DNA of 64,000 bases from JAWSVE01 sp050789445 (GCA_050789445.1 JAILXR010000001.1:2914001-2978000), one strand, 5' to 3'. Numbered from the stretch's first letter, positions 1-9,447 are shown. Numbers and translations: made by a program. The notes: generated by a model not told the origin, from the sequence alone.

Positions 1-1
1 A

Positions 2-241
2 TGTATAGGGCAAAAACAAAAATGGTTTTTGCTGAAGCATAAGTCTCCTGAAGAGCGTATTCGTCTTGATCTTCACAAAACGGCCGAGTTCGACCATTGG
101 CGCTGGGTCAGTTATTGGTATCCGCTCAATCAGGTCGTGACTTTTAAGCGTGATGTTTACCGTCGAGCCTTAAAGGAGCTGTCTTTTTCCTTCTGTGATA
201 TGCAGCAAAAATCACCTCCTGATTCTAATAGGAGCAGATAA
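2..241 (+). CDS. rppH: RNA pyrophosphohydrolase RppH, C-terminal part (cut by window start)
   Basis: The reading frame is open from base 2, so the gene begins before the window; 79 C-terminal residues are present. RppH is a Nudix hydrolase that removes pyrophosphate from the 5' triphosphate of mRNA and so starts RNase E-dependent decay. The visible part reads [11 protein letters not shown] at its start, followed by [18 protein letters not shown] and [13 protein letters not shown]. These are the highly conserved residues just after the Nudix box in gammaproteobacterial RppH; the catalytic box itself lies upstream of the window. The stop codon is two bases before ptsP, as in the usual rppH-ptsP pair, and the ptsP ribosome site lies inside the end of this gene. 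The tail after KEL (about 20 residues) is not conserved. Confidence 0.95.
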   Translation, partial: CIGQKQKWFLLKHKSPEERIRLDLHKTAEFDHWRWVSYWYPLNQVVTFKRDVYRRALKELSFSFCDMQQKSPPDSNRSR

Positions 242-243
242 TC

Positions 244-2508
244 ATGCTCCAGTACTTGAGCAGTATCGTCCAAGAAGTCGGCGTTGCTAAAGATCTTCAG
301 TCTGTTCTCGAAATTATTGTCGAGAGAGTGAAATCGGCGATGAAGACGGATGTGTGCTCAATTTATCTGCGTGATGGTGGTGGAAAGTATTTGTTGATGG
401 CCAGTAGAGGCCTAAACGCGAGTGCTGTCGGACATGTTCGCTTGTCTCGTGATGAAGGTTTAATCGGCTGGGTGGTTGGGCGCGAAGAGCCGATTAACTT
501 AGACGATGCAGAGAGCCATCCTAGATATCAATATTTCCCTGAAACTGGAGAAGAGCGATTCAGCTCCTTTTTGGGCGTCCCCATTATCCATCATCGAGCT
601 GTTTTGGGTGTGCTGGTTGTTCAGCAGACTGAGCGAAGACGTTTTGATGAAAGCGATGAAGCTTTCTTAGTGACCATATCTGCACAGCTTGCCGGTGCAA
701 TCGCGCACGCCGAAGCAACTGGCGCTCTTGCTCACATGGGTCGCCAAGCTAAAGAATCGAGCTTTAAAGGTGTTGCTGGCGCGCCGGGCGTTGCTATGGG
801 TAAGGCCATGGTGATAACGCCCGTTGCTGATTTAAATTCAGTTCCTCATAAAAAAATCACTGACATTGATGCAGAAATACAGTTTTTGAAATTGTGTTTG
901 GCAGAAACTCGACGAGAAATCGAAAATCTTGGAGAGAAGTTAAAGTCACGATTAAGTACGCAAGAGCAGGCATTGTTTGATGCGTATGTCAGCATGCTGG
1001 ATGACTCGTCACTTGCAGGCGAAGTAATTGAACATATTAAAAAAGGCGATAGCGCTGCTTACGCGTGGAGCGAAGTTATTTTAATTCACGTGAGAAATTT
1101 TTCGAGTATGGAAGATGCTTATTTGCGTGAGCGTGCAGCAGATGTGAGTGATCTAGGTCGAAGAGTGTTAGCGCATTTGCAAGAATTTTCTCATGTTACC
1201 CGAGTGTATCCAAAGAAAACAATTTTAGTCGGCGAAGAGCTAACAGCTTCTCAATTAGGTGAAGTGCCCGAGGGGCAGTTAGCAGGTATTGTATCGGTTA
1301 AAGGTTCACATAATTCTCATATTGCCATTATGGCGAGAGCGATGGGGATTCCAACTATTGTTGGCGCTGTGGATTTGCCCTACAAGCAAATCGATGGGCG
1401 TGAATTAGTGATCGATGGGTACAATGGCGTTGTCTATAGCGATCCTGGTCCTGAATTACGAAAACGCTACGAAGATATTTTTCAGGAAGAGCAAGAATTA
1501 GAAAAAGATTTAGAAGCACTGAATAATTTGCCATGTGAATCGATTGATCATCATCGAATTACATTGTGGGTAAATACAGGATTGATGGCCGACGTGGTGC
1601 GCTCCCTTGAGCGAGGAGCTGAGGGTGTTGGATTGTATCGAACAGAAGTTCCATTTTTACTTCGCGATCGTTTCCCCTCGGAGGAAGAGCAAAGAATTAT
1701 TTATCGTGAGCAGTTGGAAGCCTTTCATCCTCATCCGGTGACGATGAGAACATTGGATATCGGTGGTGATAAATCACTGCCTTACTTTCCAATTGAAGAA
1801 GATAATCCCTTTTTAGGTTGGCGTGGTATTCGAGTAACGTTGGATCACCCTGAAATATTTTTATCGCAAGTTCGCGCGATGTTAAAAGCAAGTGAAGGGC
1901 TTAATAATTTACGAATCATGCTGCCAATGATAACAAGCATATCTGAGTTAGAGGGCGCAAAAAAGCTTGTATATAGGGCTTATCACGAATTGCTAGAAGA
2001 AAACTATACGATGGACTTGCCGCCAATCGGCGTTATGATTGAAGTGCCTGCTGCTGTTTATCAAGCGAGAGAGCTAGCGTCACGATCTGATTTTTTATCG
2101 GTAGGCAGTAATGATTTAACGCAATATTTATTAGCGGTAGATCGTAACAATGCACGTGTGTCAGATTTGTATCATTCTTTTCACCCTGCGGTTATTCGAG
2201 CGTTACAGTACATTGTTCATGAAGGGCATAGCCAAGCTATTCCAGTTTCAATTTGTGGCGAAATGGCGGGAGATCCTGGGGCTGCCATTTTATTGGCCGC
2301 TATGGGGTTCGATGTGCTTTCGATGAACGCAACGAATTTACCGAAAGTAAAATCCGCGATTCGGAGCATTAAGATTGAAGAGGCTGAAATATTATTGAAA
2401 AAAGTATTAACCTTTTCTGATGCAGATGAAGTAAGTGAAGCTGTGAATGAGGCGCTTACAGATGCTGGCATTACCAGAATGTTACGCCCTACCCGCGCGA
2501 TTCATTAG
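244..2508 (+). CDS. ptsP: Phosphoenolpyruvate-protein phosphotransferase PtsP (enzyme I of the nitrogen PTS)
   Basis: This is the first enzyme of the nitrogen-related phosphotransferase chain. It takes phosphate from phosphoenolpyruvate and passes it to NPr and EIIA-Ntr, a regulatory relay in the cytoplasm. The 754 residues fit the family (748 in E. coli). An N-terminal GAF sensor domain (about residues 1-165) is followed by the PEP-utilising region. His359, in NSHIAIMAR, is the expected phosphorylated histidine. GVGLYRTE near 460 and PVSICGEMAGDP with Cys671 belong to the C-terminal PEP-binding barrel. AGGAG at 231-235 precedes the ATG, and the two-base gap to rppH suggests co-transcription. 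The GAF domain distinguishes it from the sugar PTS enzyme I. Confidence 0.97.
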   Translation: MLQYLSSIVQEVGVAKDLQSVLEIIVERVKSAMKTDVCSIYLRDGGGKYLLMASRGLNASAVGHVRLSRDEGLIGWVVGREEPINLDDAESHPRYQYFPETGEERFSSFLGVPIIHHRAVLGVLVVQQTERRRFDESDEAFLVTISAQLAGAIAHAEATGALAHMGRQAKESSFKGVAGAPGVAMGKAMVITPVADLNSVPHKKITDIDAEIQFLKLCLAETRREIENLGEKLKSRLSTQEQALFDAYVSMLDDSSLAGEVIEHIKKGDSAAYAWSEVILIHVRNFSSMEDAYLRERAADVSDLGRRVLAHLQEFSHVTRVYPKKTILVGEELTASQLGEVPEGQLAGIVSVKGSHNSHIAIMARAMGIPTIVGAVDLPYKQIDGRELVIDGYNGVVYSDPGPELRKRYEDIFQEEQELEKDLEALNNLPCESIDHHRITLWVNTGLMADVVRSLERGAEGVGLYRTEVPFLLRDRFPSEEEQRIIYREQLEAFHPHPVTMRTLDIGGDKSLPYFPIEEDNPFLGWRGIRVTLDHPEIFLSQVRAMLKASEGLNNLRIMLPMITSISELEGAKKLVYRAYHELLEENYTMDLPPIGVMIEVPAAVYQARELASRSDFLSVGSNDLTQYLLAVDRNNARVSDLYHSFHPAVIRALQYIVHEGHSQAIPVSICGEMAGDPGAAILLAAMGFDVLSMNATNLPKVKSAIRSIKIEEAEILLKKVLTFSDADEVSEAVNEALTDAGITRMLRPTRAIH

Positions 2509-2526
2509 ATAAATAATTATTCTTTA

Positions 2527-3417
2527 TCACTCAAGCGTGAAGTTAAAAATATTGTCACCTGAGCTGTCTGTAAGATACTGCCCATCGTCTTTATTTTTAG
2601 GCGGCGAGCGATTAAAGAAATCCACCCCAGATTTTTGATGTGCCTTCCTGTGTTTATCGGTGTAATAATTTTTTTCGTGAAAATAAACATTATTGTCTTT
2701 GTTGAAAATAATGGTTGTGGAAGAGCAGGTGCCATAATGTTCTGATTCAATAAATAAAGATGAAAGTAATCGTTCCATATTTTCATCAATGCCAGTCCTT
2801 GGTAGTTTAGTTTCAGGTGCTTGCGCTTTGTTTTGCAGAATTTCAAATAAAGAGTTGGCGAGCCGCGCAGTTTTCTCTTCTGTCATCTTTTTTGAGGTGT
2901 TGTTGATTCGATCTCGCAGCTCTGTTCGTCCCGTTATTACTTTAGGCCATGGAGTATTGAGCAGGTGGTTACTGAGAGCGTAAGTTCCTGGAGATAATAT
3001 TTGAGTTTCGTTTGTCTGGTTGTTGCAGTAAACAAAATCGTTGTCATCTTTGATGAGTAAATTAAATCCTGCATAATGACTTCCGTCATTAATAGCTTTT
3101 TCTGCAAACGATATTGCCGAAATTGGGTTATTTTTTTCTTGAGACAAAAAATCTCGAACAAGTTCTCCGCGAGATAATAGGTTTTTGGGGTTTTTGCTGT
3201 TAGGGGAGCGAAAATTGGTAAGGGCTGCAAACCTCCCTTTTCGAGTAATTCCCATCCATGTACCTCCCGCTTCTAAATCCTTTCCAGCTAACATCATAGG
3301 TTGATCATCCCAGAAAGAAGCTGCAAGAGTCGGCCGCCGATAAAATTCGTCCCTATTTGCAGCAATCACAAGGGGTAATTGTGGGTGTGAATTGATTGAG
3401 AAGAGTATAAGGCACAT
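2527..3417 (-). CDS. NRDE (TANGO2-like) family protein
   Basis: The 296-residue product begins MCLILFSI and carries the family-naming tetrad NRDE at residues 21-24, followed by GGTWMGI and ALTNFR. These are hallmarks of the NRDE/TANGO2 family, conserved from bacteria to animals. The biochemical role is unsettled; in eukaryotes TANGO2 has been linked to Golgi organisation, lipid metabolism and heme trafficking. Cys2 would become N-terminal after methionine removal, which fits proposals of an Ntn-hydrolase-like fold, but that is inference. No signal peptide is visible, so it is probably cytoplasmic. It is convergent with ptsP, ending 18 bases away, and divergent from lgt. It interrupts the otherwise common ptsP-lgt order. 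Confidence 0.85.
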   Translation of the reverse strand: MCLILFSINSHPQLPLVIAANRDEFYRRPTLAASFWDDQPMMLAGKDLEAGGTWMGITRKGRFAALTNFRSPNSKNPKNLLSRGELVRDFLSQEKNNPISAISFAEKAINDGSHYAGFNLLIKDDNDFVYCNNQTNETQILSPGTYALSNHLLNTPWPKVITGRTELRDRINNTSKKMTEEKTARLANSLFEILQNKAQAPETKLPRTGIDENMERLLSSLFIESEHYGTCSSTTIIFNKDNNVYFHEKNYYTDKHRKAHQKSGVDFFNRSPPKNKDDGQYLTDSSGDNIFNFTLE

Positions 3418-3593
3418 GAATAATGTTCAAATTTTTGGGTGTTGGGAATGATCTGCTTTTGTGTCAATGGTATCATCGGGCAATCATTTTAATGGGGATC
3501 TAAGAGCGTAATGTAGCTAACGCTTAGAAATTTCACAATTCGCATTAATTTCCTGCTTTGTTTATCACTCACATGAATCAACAACAATAAACT

Positions 3594-4400
3594 ATGCTAA
3601 CTTTCCCTGATTTTGATCCTGTAGCGCTTTCTTTGGGCCCAGTAAAGGTGCATTGGTACGGCATCATGTATCTTTTGGCGTTTACCGCAGCTTGGTTAAT
3701 CGCAATGCACCAAGCTAAGAAAAAAAATAGTGCAATAAAAAAAGACCAAATAGAAGATTTGATTCTTTTTGGTGCGCTCGGTGTAGTCGTTGGCGGTCGG
3801 ATTGGCTACGTATTTTTTTATCAGTTTGAAAGTTTTTTAAATGATCCGCTATGGTTGTTTCGAGTCTGGGAGGGCGGTATGTCATTCCATGGTGGCTTTG
3901 TTGGCGTTGTTTTTTCGATGTGGTTTTATGCGCGAAAAATAAAAGTTTCTTTTTTATCGCTGTTAGATTTTATAGCACCCTTGGTGCCTCTGGGTTTGGG
4001 TTTTGGAAGAGTTGGAAATTTCATCGGGCAAGAACTTTGGGGTCGGGCAACTGATTTCCCGTGGGGTATGAAGTTTCCTAGAGAGGGAGCTGAGGCAATT
4101 GCTCGCCACCCTTCCCAGCTTTATGAGGCGGCTTTAGAGGGTTTGTTGCTTTTTGTTATTTTGTATTGGTTTTCGTCTCGGACACGACCGATAGGATCGA
4201 TTTGTGGATTAGGAATATTTTTATATGGATGTTTTAGAATTCTTGTTGAGTTTACTAGAGAACCCGATGTACACATTCAGTTTGATTTGTTTGGATGGGT
4301 AACGCGAGGTCAAATTTTATCGTTGCCAATGGTGCTGATTGGTTTTGGTTTGTTTGTTTGGGCGTATAATAAATCACGTTCTGAATTTATAAGATATTAG
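3594..4400 (+). CDS. lgt: Phosphatidylglycerol-prolipoprotein diacylglyceryl transferase Lgt
   Basis: Lgt transfers diacylglycerol from phosphatidylglycerol to the lipobox cysteine of prolipoproteins in the inner membrane, the first step of lipoprotein maturation. The 268-residue product has the typical N-terminus MLTFPDFDPVALSLGP and several hydrophobic spans. Signature segments are GGMSFHGGFVGVV, the essential-arginine motif GRVGNFIGQELWGR, and HPSQLYEA. The Shine-Dalgarno sequence before the ATG is weak (AACAACAATAAACT), but the start matches the family. A substrate encoded in this window is the lipoprotein at 61641-63497. It is followed 62 bases later by thyA, the same order as in E. coli. 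Confidence 0.97.
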   Translation: MLTFPDFDPVALSLGPVKVHWYGIMYLLAFTAAWLIAMHQAKKKNSAIKKDQIEDLILFGALGVVVGGRIGYVFFYQFESFLNDPLWLFRVWEGGMSFHGGFVGVVFSMWFYARKIKVSFLSLLDFIAPLVPLGLGFGRVGNFIGQELWGRATDFPWGMKFPREGAEAIARHPSQLYEAALEGLLLFVILYWFSSRTRPIGSICGLGIFLYGCFRILVEFTREPDVHIQFDLFGWVTRGQILSLPMVLIGFGLFVWAYNKSRSEFIRY

Positions 4401-4462
4401 ATTTAGCTGTTGCCAAAAATAGTAAAAAAACTTTATAAAAGATATCGAGTATAGAAAATATT

Positions 4463-5296
4463 ATGAAACAGTATTTGGAATTAATGCGTCATGTTCGAGA
4501 TAGTGGTACGGAAAAAGGTGATCGAACTGGCACCGGTACAAAGAGTGTTTTTGGTTATCAAATGCGCTTTGATTTGTCAGAAGGTTTTCCGTTAGTGACA
4601 ACAAAAAAATGCCATTTAAAATCGATTATTTATGAGCTTTTGTGGTTTTTAAAAGGCGAAACAAATACAAAATACCTTCGTGAAAATGGTGTGACAATTT
4701 GGGATGAGTGGGCCACTGAAAATGGAGAATTAGGCCCTATTTATGGGTATCAATGGCGCTCGTGGCCTTCTCCGAGCGGTGAAAATATTGATCAGTTGTC
4801 GCAGCTTGTTGAACAATTGAAGTTAACTCCAAATTCAAGAAGGTTAATTGTTTCTGCATGGAATCCAGCGCAGTTACCTGATGAAAAAATTTCTCCGCAG
4901 GCCAATGTTGAAAAAGGGTTGATGGCGTTAGCGCCTTGTCATACTTTTTTTCAGTTCTATGTGGCGGATGGAAAATTATCTTGTCAGTTGTATCAAAGAA
5001 GTGCTGATATATTTCTTGGAGTTCCTTTTAATATTGCAGGTTATGCTTTGTTGACAATGATGATCGCTCAAGTGGTGGGTTTAAAGCCTGGTGATTTTAT
5101 TCATACATTGGGTGATGCGCATTTATATTTGAATCACAAAGAGCAAGTAGAAAAGCAACTATCAAGGTCACCAAAAAAACTCCCTACTATGAAACTTAAT
5201 CCAGAAATTAAAAATCTATTTGATTTTGAATTCGAAGATTTTACGCTGTTGGGATATGATCCTGATTCTGCGATTAGTGCGCCAGTCGCCATTTAA
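4463..5296 (+). CDS. thyA: Thymidylate synthase ThyA
   Basis: ThyA methylates dUMP to dTMP using methylene-tetrahydrofolate and releases dihydrofolate. The product is 277 residues against 264 in E. coli; the extra residues lie mainly in a loop ([14 protein letters not shown]) just before the catalytic centre. The nucleophile is Cys159 in [12 protein letters not shown]. The dUMP-binding stretch [18 protein letters not shown] and the C-terminal SAPVAI are intact, so it should be active. It sits between lgt and folA; dihydrofolate made here is recycled by the next gene, 75 bases downstream. Confidence 0.98.
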   Translation: MKQYLELMRHVRDSGTEKGDRTGTGTKSVFGYQMRFDLSEGFPLVTTKKCHLKSIIYELLWFLKGETNTKYLRENGVTIWDEWATENGELGPIYGYQWRSWPSPSGENIDQLSQLVEQLKLTPNSRRLIVSAWNPAQLPDEKISPQANVEKGLMALAPCHTFFQFYVADGKLSCQLYQRSADIFLGVPFNIAGYALLTMMIAQVVGLKPGDFIHTLGDAHLYLNHKEQVEKQLSRSPKKLPTMKLNPEIKNLFDFEFEDFTLLGYDPDSAISAPVAI

Positions 5297-5371
5297 TTAA
5301 ATGGGTGGTTTTTCCTGTTTTTGATTTGATCAAAAAACGAAACAATTTAAAATAATTTAATTGCGAGAGAT

Positions 5372-5887
5372 ATGCGCCTTTCATTAATTGTAGCGACAGA
5401 TGAGAATTGGGTGATCGGCAAAGATAATGAAATGCCTTGGCACCTCCCTGCCGATCTAAAATATTTTAAAAAAATGACAATAAACAAACCTGTCATAATG
5501 GGCCGAAAAACATTTGAGTCGATAGGCAGGCCGTTACCGAATAGAGAAAATATTGTTATTACTCGTCAGAAAGATTGGTTTTTTGACAAAATAAAAACAG
5601 CGCACACATTTGACGAAGCGTTACAAAAAGCAGTTAGTTTTGCGTTGAATGATGAGTCAGAAGAGGTTATGGTTATCGGCGGTGCGCAGATTTATAGTCA
5701 GGCGTTGCCAAAAGCGCAAAGAGTTTATTTGACGCGCATCCATGCTAAGTTTGTTGGAGATACATTTTTCCCGCAACTGGATGAAAGTGAATGGACAGAG
5801 GTAGAGCGGTATTCTAATAATGCAGATGTATCCAATCCCTACGACTATTCATTTATCGTGTTAGATCGAAAAGCTAGTAACAATTAA
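5372..5887 (+). CDS. folA: Dihydrofolate reductase FolA
   Basis: This enzyme reduces dihydrofolate to tetrahydrofolate with NADPH and is the target of trimethoprim. The 171-residue product has the canonical segments: IVATDENWVIGKDNEMPW at the N-terminus, HLPADLKYFKKMT with the substrate-binding acid Asp28, the NADPH-binding VIMGRKTFESIGRPLPNR, and VIGGAQIYSQALP. It directly serves thyA upstream. The 311 bases after it separate the folate genes from the TonB operon. Confidence 0.97.
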   Translation: MRLSLIVATDENWVIGKDNEMPWHLPADLKYFKKMTINKPVIMGRKTFESIGRPLPNRENIVITRQKDWFFDKIKTAHTFDEALQKAVSFALNDESEEVMVIGGAQIYSQALPKAQRVYLTRIHAKFVGDTFFPQLDESEWTEVERYSNNADVSNPYDYSFIVLDRKASNN

Positions 5888-6198
5888 CAGTAACAAAAGG
5901 TAACGTTTTTTGTGGGGGTTAAGTGCCCACTATTCGTCTCAGTATGTAAGATAAGTTGTTGTTATCGAACGTTCTTTGATTGTTTTTTAATTGTGTGGCG
6001 GTTTGTTACCTCAATACACGTTGAAAACTAAGCACTTATAAACCATTGAATGTTCAGTTTAGCTATTATTAAATGTCGCGCTCTTAAACAGACGCCATTT
6101 TATTTTTTAACAATCATTTTTGGAACCCGGTACCAGATCAGTGAGTCTTGGACGTACTGAGAGGGCGCCGATATGTAAGAACCCAAATTGGGGGAGCT
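5888..6198. other. Intergenic region between folA and the TonB-system operon
   Basis: These 311 bases probably hold the promoter of the downstream operon. The sequence is AT-rich with several T runs. A short inverted repeat (GTGGG at 5912-5916, CCCAC at 5926-5930) is visible but has no trailing U run. I found no -35/-10 pair with good spacing and no recognisable Fur box or riboswitch. A strong ribosome site, GGGGGAG, at 6190-6196 belongs to the next gene. Confidence 0.5.
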
Positions 6199-6981
6199 AT
6201 GAAGATGCAACAAATCAGGGCCGTGGCATTGTCCACAGTACTGTCGGTCAGTGCTTTCATGGGAAGCGCCGCACAGGCAGATCCAACGCTAGACAATATC
6301 CTAAGAGAAGGTCAAGCCATGACCAGTGCAGGGACTCAATCGCAACGTCGAATTGATAAGCTGCAAGATGAGACCGGTGACATCTATCAAGAATTCAAAA
6401 CTGTCAACAAAGAAATAGATGGTTTGAGAGTTTACAACCGCCAATTGCAAAAGCAGATTGATAATCAGCTGGTGGTTCTTAATGAGCTAACAAAATCAAT
6501 TGATAGCGTCACTATCCGTGAGCGTCAGATGCAGCCTCTCATTCTAAAAATGCTTGATTCATTGGAGCAGTTTGTTGATTTAGATACTCCCTTTCTTGAA
6601 GATGAAAGAAAGGAGCGAGTTGCTAAGCTATATGATATTCAGGATCGAGCTGATGTGACAGTGGCTGAAAAATTTCGCCAAGTCCTAGAAGCTTATAAGA
6701 TTGAGGCAGAATATGGGCGAAATGCTTTAGTGTATGAAGATACTCTAGAAGTTGCTGGTTCTGATCTCGAAGTTAATATGTTGATGGTTGGACGTGTTGC
6801 TCTTGTTTATCAAACAAAAGATAAGCAGCAGTCTGGGGTTTGGGACCAAAGTCAGCGTGCTTGGGTTGAGTTAAGCCCAGGTGAGTATGCAAATGCACTA
6901 TCTAACGCCATTAAAGTTACGCAGGGCGGAGTGCCAGATATGATGAAATTACCCATCTCAGCTCCGGAGGCAGCGCAATGA
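6199..6981 (+). CDS. DUF3450 family periplasmic protein of the TonB2-type system
   Basis: The 260-residue product belongs to the uncharacterised DUF3450 family, which regularly leads operons with TtpC/ExbB/ExbD/TonB genes. I chose the ATG at 6199 because GGGGGAG lies just upstream and it gives a clean signal peptide (MKMQQIRAVALSTVLSVSAF, ending AAQA) at residues 1-22. A longer frame back to 6148 has neither. Residues about 25-110 are charged and heptad-like, suggesting a periplasmic coiled coil. Its stop overlaps the next start by four bases (ATGA), so translation is coupled. A role as a periplasmic part of the energy-transducing complex is inferred from context; no enzymatic motif is visible. 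Confidence 0.88.
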   Translation: MKMQQIRAVALSTVLSVSAFMGSAAQADPTLDNILREGQAMTSAGTQSQRRIDKLQDETGDIYQEFKTVNKEIDGLRVYNRQLQKQIDNQLVVLNELTKSIDSVTIRERQMQPLILKMLDSLEQFVDLDTPFLEDERKERVAKLYDIQDRADVTVAEKFRQVLEAYKIEAEYGRNALVYEDTLEVAGSDLEVNMLMVGRVALVYQTKDKQQSGVWDQSQRAWVELSPGEYANALSNAIKVTQGGVPDMMKLPISAPEAAQ

Positions 6982-8366
6982 AAATGAATCTGATAAAACA
7001 TTGTTTGGTTGGCGCTGCATTAAGTGTCTTTGTAGCTGGAACCGCTGTTGCTCAAGAGCAACCTAAAGCCCAGTCGCTTGATCAGTTACTACGTATGGTT
7101 AAGCAAAACAAAATTTTAGAGTCAAATGAGCACAAAAAACGTGAAGCTGATTTCCGTCGTGAAAAATCAAATCAGCAATCGGCTCTCAATAAAGCAAAGC
7201 AAACAAAAGTTGCTGAAGAGCGTCGATCAGTTGATTTAGAGAAAAAGTACGAAGAACAAGAAATTCTGGTTCAAGAAAAGCGCGCACAGTTACAGACTCG
7301 TCTAGGTTCTCTCGATGAGTTGTTTGGTCATTTGACTTCGCAGGCTGGCGATACTCGTGTAACGCTCGAAACTTCAATCGTTTCAGCGCAGCCAGGTTTA
7401 AATAACCGCGCAGAGTTTCTTGATAAGTTAATTGAGAAAATGAATAGTGCTGTACAAATACCTGAGTTGGAAGAGATTGAGCAGCTTTGGTACGAGATGC
7501 AGCGTGAAGCTATAGAAAGTGGTCGAGTTGTTAAGTTTAGTTCGCCAGTTGTTACAAATGATGGCCAAGAAATAGAGAAGACTGTTGTTCGTGTTGGTAA
7601 TTACAACCTTATCGCAGCTGATGGCACTTATCTGTACATGACCGAACAAGGCAAAATCGCTGAACTTCCTCGTCAGCCACAAGGCAGTCAGGTAGCAAAT
7701 GCGTCTAGCTTAGCTGATTCGACTAGCGGCTTTGTGAAGGTAGGTATTGACCCAACTGGTGCTAAAGGTGGTTCATTCTTACAGGCGATTATTAACCTAC
7801 CTAGTTTGGTTGAGCAATGGCATCAAGGTGGTGCTATCGGTTACGCAATTACAGGTCTTGGTGCGTTCGCTTTATTGCTAGCTATCTTTAGATTGCTTGC
7901 ACTTTCTGCGACAAATGCAAAAGTATCTGCTCAGCTTAAAGCGAAGAAGGCCAATCCAAATAATCCTCTTGGTCGAGTTGTTAAGGTAGCTGAAGAGAAT
8001 CCTGGTATTGACACTGAATCATTAGAGCTGAAGCTTGAAGAGGCAATTCTAAAAGAGCGTCCTTCAATTGAAAGCGGACTCAACCTACTAAAAGTAATCT
8101 ACATGATTGCTCCATTAATGGGTCTACTGGGTACGGTTGGCGGTATGATTCAAACCTTCCAAGCAATTACGATTTACGGAACGGGTGATCCTTCAACGAT
8201 GGCAAGTGGTATTTCTGCTGCACTTGTTACCACGATGCTTGGTCTTATCGTTGCGATTCCAACTATGTTGCTTTACACCATCGTAAGTGGACGTTCGAAA
8301 AGAATATTGCATGTTCTTGACGAGCAAAGTGCTGGAATTGTTGCTCAGAATTCTGAGCGGTCATAA
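6978..8366 (+). CDS. TtpC-like MotA/TolQ/ExbB proton-channel protein with periplasmic coiled-coil extension
   Basis: At 462 residues this is roughly twice the size of plain ExbB. It has a signal peptide (about 1-25, ending VAQE), a long charged coiled-coil region (about 35-120), a periplasmic segment to about 285, and then the MotA/TolQ/ExbB channel domain. A first membrane span (GYAITGLGAFALLLAIF) begins near 290, and the channel signature LMGLLGTVGGMIQTFQAI follows. This is the layout of Vibrio TtpC, which is needed with TonB2-ExbB2-ExbD2 to energise outer-membrane iron transport. It overlaps the DUF3450 gene by four bases and is followed after 12 bases by exbB. Confidence 0.9.
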   Translation: MKMNLIKHCLVGAALSVFVAGTAVAQEQPKAQSLDQLLRMVKQNKILESNEHKKREADFRREKSNQQSALNKAKQTKVAEERRSVDLEKKYEEQEILVQEKRAQLQTRLGSLDELFGHLTSQAGDTRVTLETSIVSAQPGLNNRAEFLDKLIEKMNSAVQIPELEEIEQLWYEMQREAIESGRVVKFSSPVVTNDGQEIEKTVVRVGNYNLIAADGTYLYMTEQGKIAELPRQPQGSQVANASSLADSTSGFVKVGIDPTGAKGGSFLQAIINLPSLVEQWHQGGAIGYAITGLGAFALLLAIFRLLALSATNAKVSAQLKAKKANPNNPLGRVVKVAEENPGIDTESLELKLEEAILKERPSIESGLNLLKVIYMIAPLMGLLGTVGGMIQTFQAITIYGTGDPSTMASGISAALVTTMLGLIVAIPTMLLYTIVSGRSKRILHVLDEQSAGIVAQNSERS

Positions 8367-8378
8367 GGAGATAGTTAG

Positions 8379-8909
8379 ATGCTCCTTCAGTTTCAAGAAC
8401 TATTAGAGTCGCTGCGTGCCTTTATGGTATCTGGCGGCCCTATCTTGATCGCGATTGCAGTACTGGTCTTCATTATGTGGACTCTTATTTTCGAGCGTGC
8501 TTGGTACTATCGTGGTGGTCTGCGTCGCGATGTAAAAAATGCGATAGATGGATGGGAGTCTCGGTCAGAGCGTAAATCTTGGTTTGCGCATAAAGTTCGC
8601 GACAAAATAATTTCTGAGGTCTCCCTCAGGGTAAATCAAAACTTACCATTAGTGGCGACATGTGTAGCGTTGTGTCCATTTCTTGGTTTGTTGGGGACGG
8701 TATACGGCATGATCGAAGTATTCCAAGTTCTTGGTTACACCGGTGGTGGTGACGCGCGCTCAATGGCTGGTGGAGTTTCGAAAGCAACGATTCCAACGAT
8801 GGCAGGAATGGTCGCTGCAATTTCAGGTGTTTTTGGTAATACTTGGATTACTCGAACAGCTGAGCGTGAGAATCAGCTACTTGAAGATCATCTAACAATG
8901 GATCATTGA
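8379..8909 (+). CDS. exbB: ExbB-type proton channel subunit (TonB2 system)
   Basis: This 176-residue inner-membrane protein has the three-span MotA/TolQ/ExbB layout. A first span lies at about residues 18-37 (GGPILIAIAVLVFIMWTLIF). The family signature CPFLGLLGTVYGMIEVFQVL follows, then a last span (PTMAGMVAAISGVFGNTW). With ExbD it forms the proton channel that powers TonB. AAGGAG at 8365-8370 gives a strong ribosome site overlapping the stop of the upstream gene. The 130-base gap to exbD, containing a stable hairpin, is unusually wide for this operon type. Confidence 0.93.
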   Translation: MLLQFQELLESLRAFMVSGGPILIAIAVLVFIMWTLIFERAWYYRGGLRRDVKNAIDGWESRSERKSWFAHKVRDKIISEVSLRVNQNLPLVATCVALCPFLGLLGTVYGMIEVFQVLGYTGGGDARSMAGGVSKATIPTMAGMVAAISGVFGNTWITRTAERENQLLEDHLTMDH

Positions 8910-8976
8910 TTTAGTCAGCGCTATATTAAAGCGAATTAAATTAAGTTAATGATTATTAGTAAATTGGACAATTAAT

Positions 8977-9003
8977 GCTGAGCCTGTTGTACGTTGGCTC
9001 AGC
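8977..9003 (+). repeat. Inverted repeat (RNA hairpin) between exbB and exbD
   Basis: GCTGAGCC at 8977-8984 pairs perfectly with GGCTCAGC at 8996-9003 across an 11-base loop. It is GC-rich compared with its surroundings, lies inside an operon, and has no U run after it. An mRNA stability or processing element is more likely than an intrinsic terminator, but this is inference. Confidence 0.5.
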
Positions 9004-9039
9004 TCTAAATAAACGACCAATCTATTTTAGAGACAGAAC

Positions 9040-9441
9040 ATGAGCAGGAAAAAACAAAGACAAGAAGAAGAGAGTGCAATTGACGTAACGCCAATGCTCG
9101 ACGTTGTATTTATCATGTTGATCTTCTTCATCGTAACCTCAGTATTTATTAAAGAAGCTGGTATTGATGTCAATCGTCCAGATGCAACTACTGCTGATTC
9201 TAAAGATAATGTCAGTATTCTCGTGGCGATTAGCCCAAATAATGAAATCTGGATTGATAAGCGCCGTGTTGATGTTCGTGCTGTGAAATCAGTTATTGAG
9301 AGGCTTAGGGCAGAGAATCCTGAAGGCGGTGTAGTTATCCAAGCTGACAATGAGGCGAACGTAAAAACGTTAACTGCTGTAGCTGATGCTGCACGTGAGT
9401 TAGGTATTTATGATGTCTCTATTTCAACAGACGAGAGCTAA
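9040..9441 (+). CDS. exbD: ExbD-type energy-transducing protein
   Basis: The 133-residue protein has one N-terminal membrane span (MLDVVFIMLIFFIVTSVFI). It carries the ion-pathway aspartate in the family motif AIDVTPMLDVVF, followed by a small periplasmic domain. This is the standard ExbD/TolR fold that works inside the ExbB channel. It is separated from exbB by a 130-base gap but only six bases from tonB, so exbD and tonB are certainly co-transcribed. Confidence 0.95.
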   Translation: MSRKKQRQEEESAIDVTPMLDVVFIMLIFFIVTSVFIKEAGIDVNRPDATTADSKDNVSILVAISPNNEIWIDKRRVDVRAVKSVIERLRAENPEGGVVIQADNEANVKTLTAVADAARELGIYDVSISTDES

Positions 9442-9447
9442 TTCGTT

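Noticed and set aside
5912..5930. Terminator after folA
   Set aside because: Only a five-base stem, with no T run downstream.
8977..9003. Terminator between exbB and exbD
   Set aside because: The stem is good but there is no U run and the operon clearly continues.
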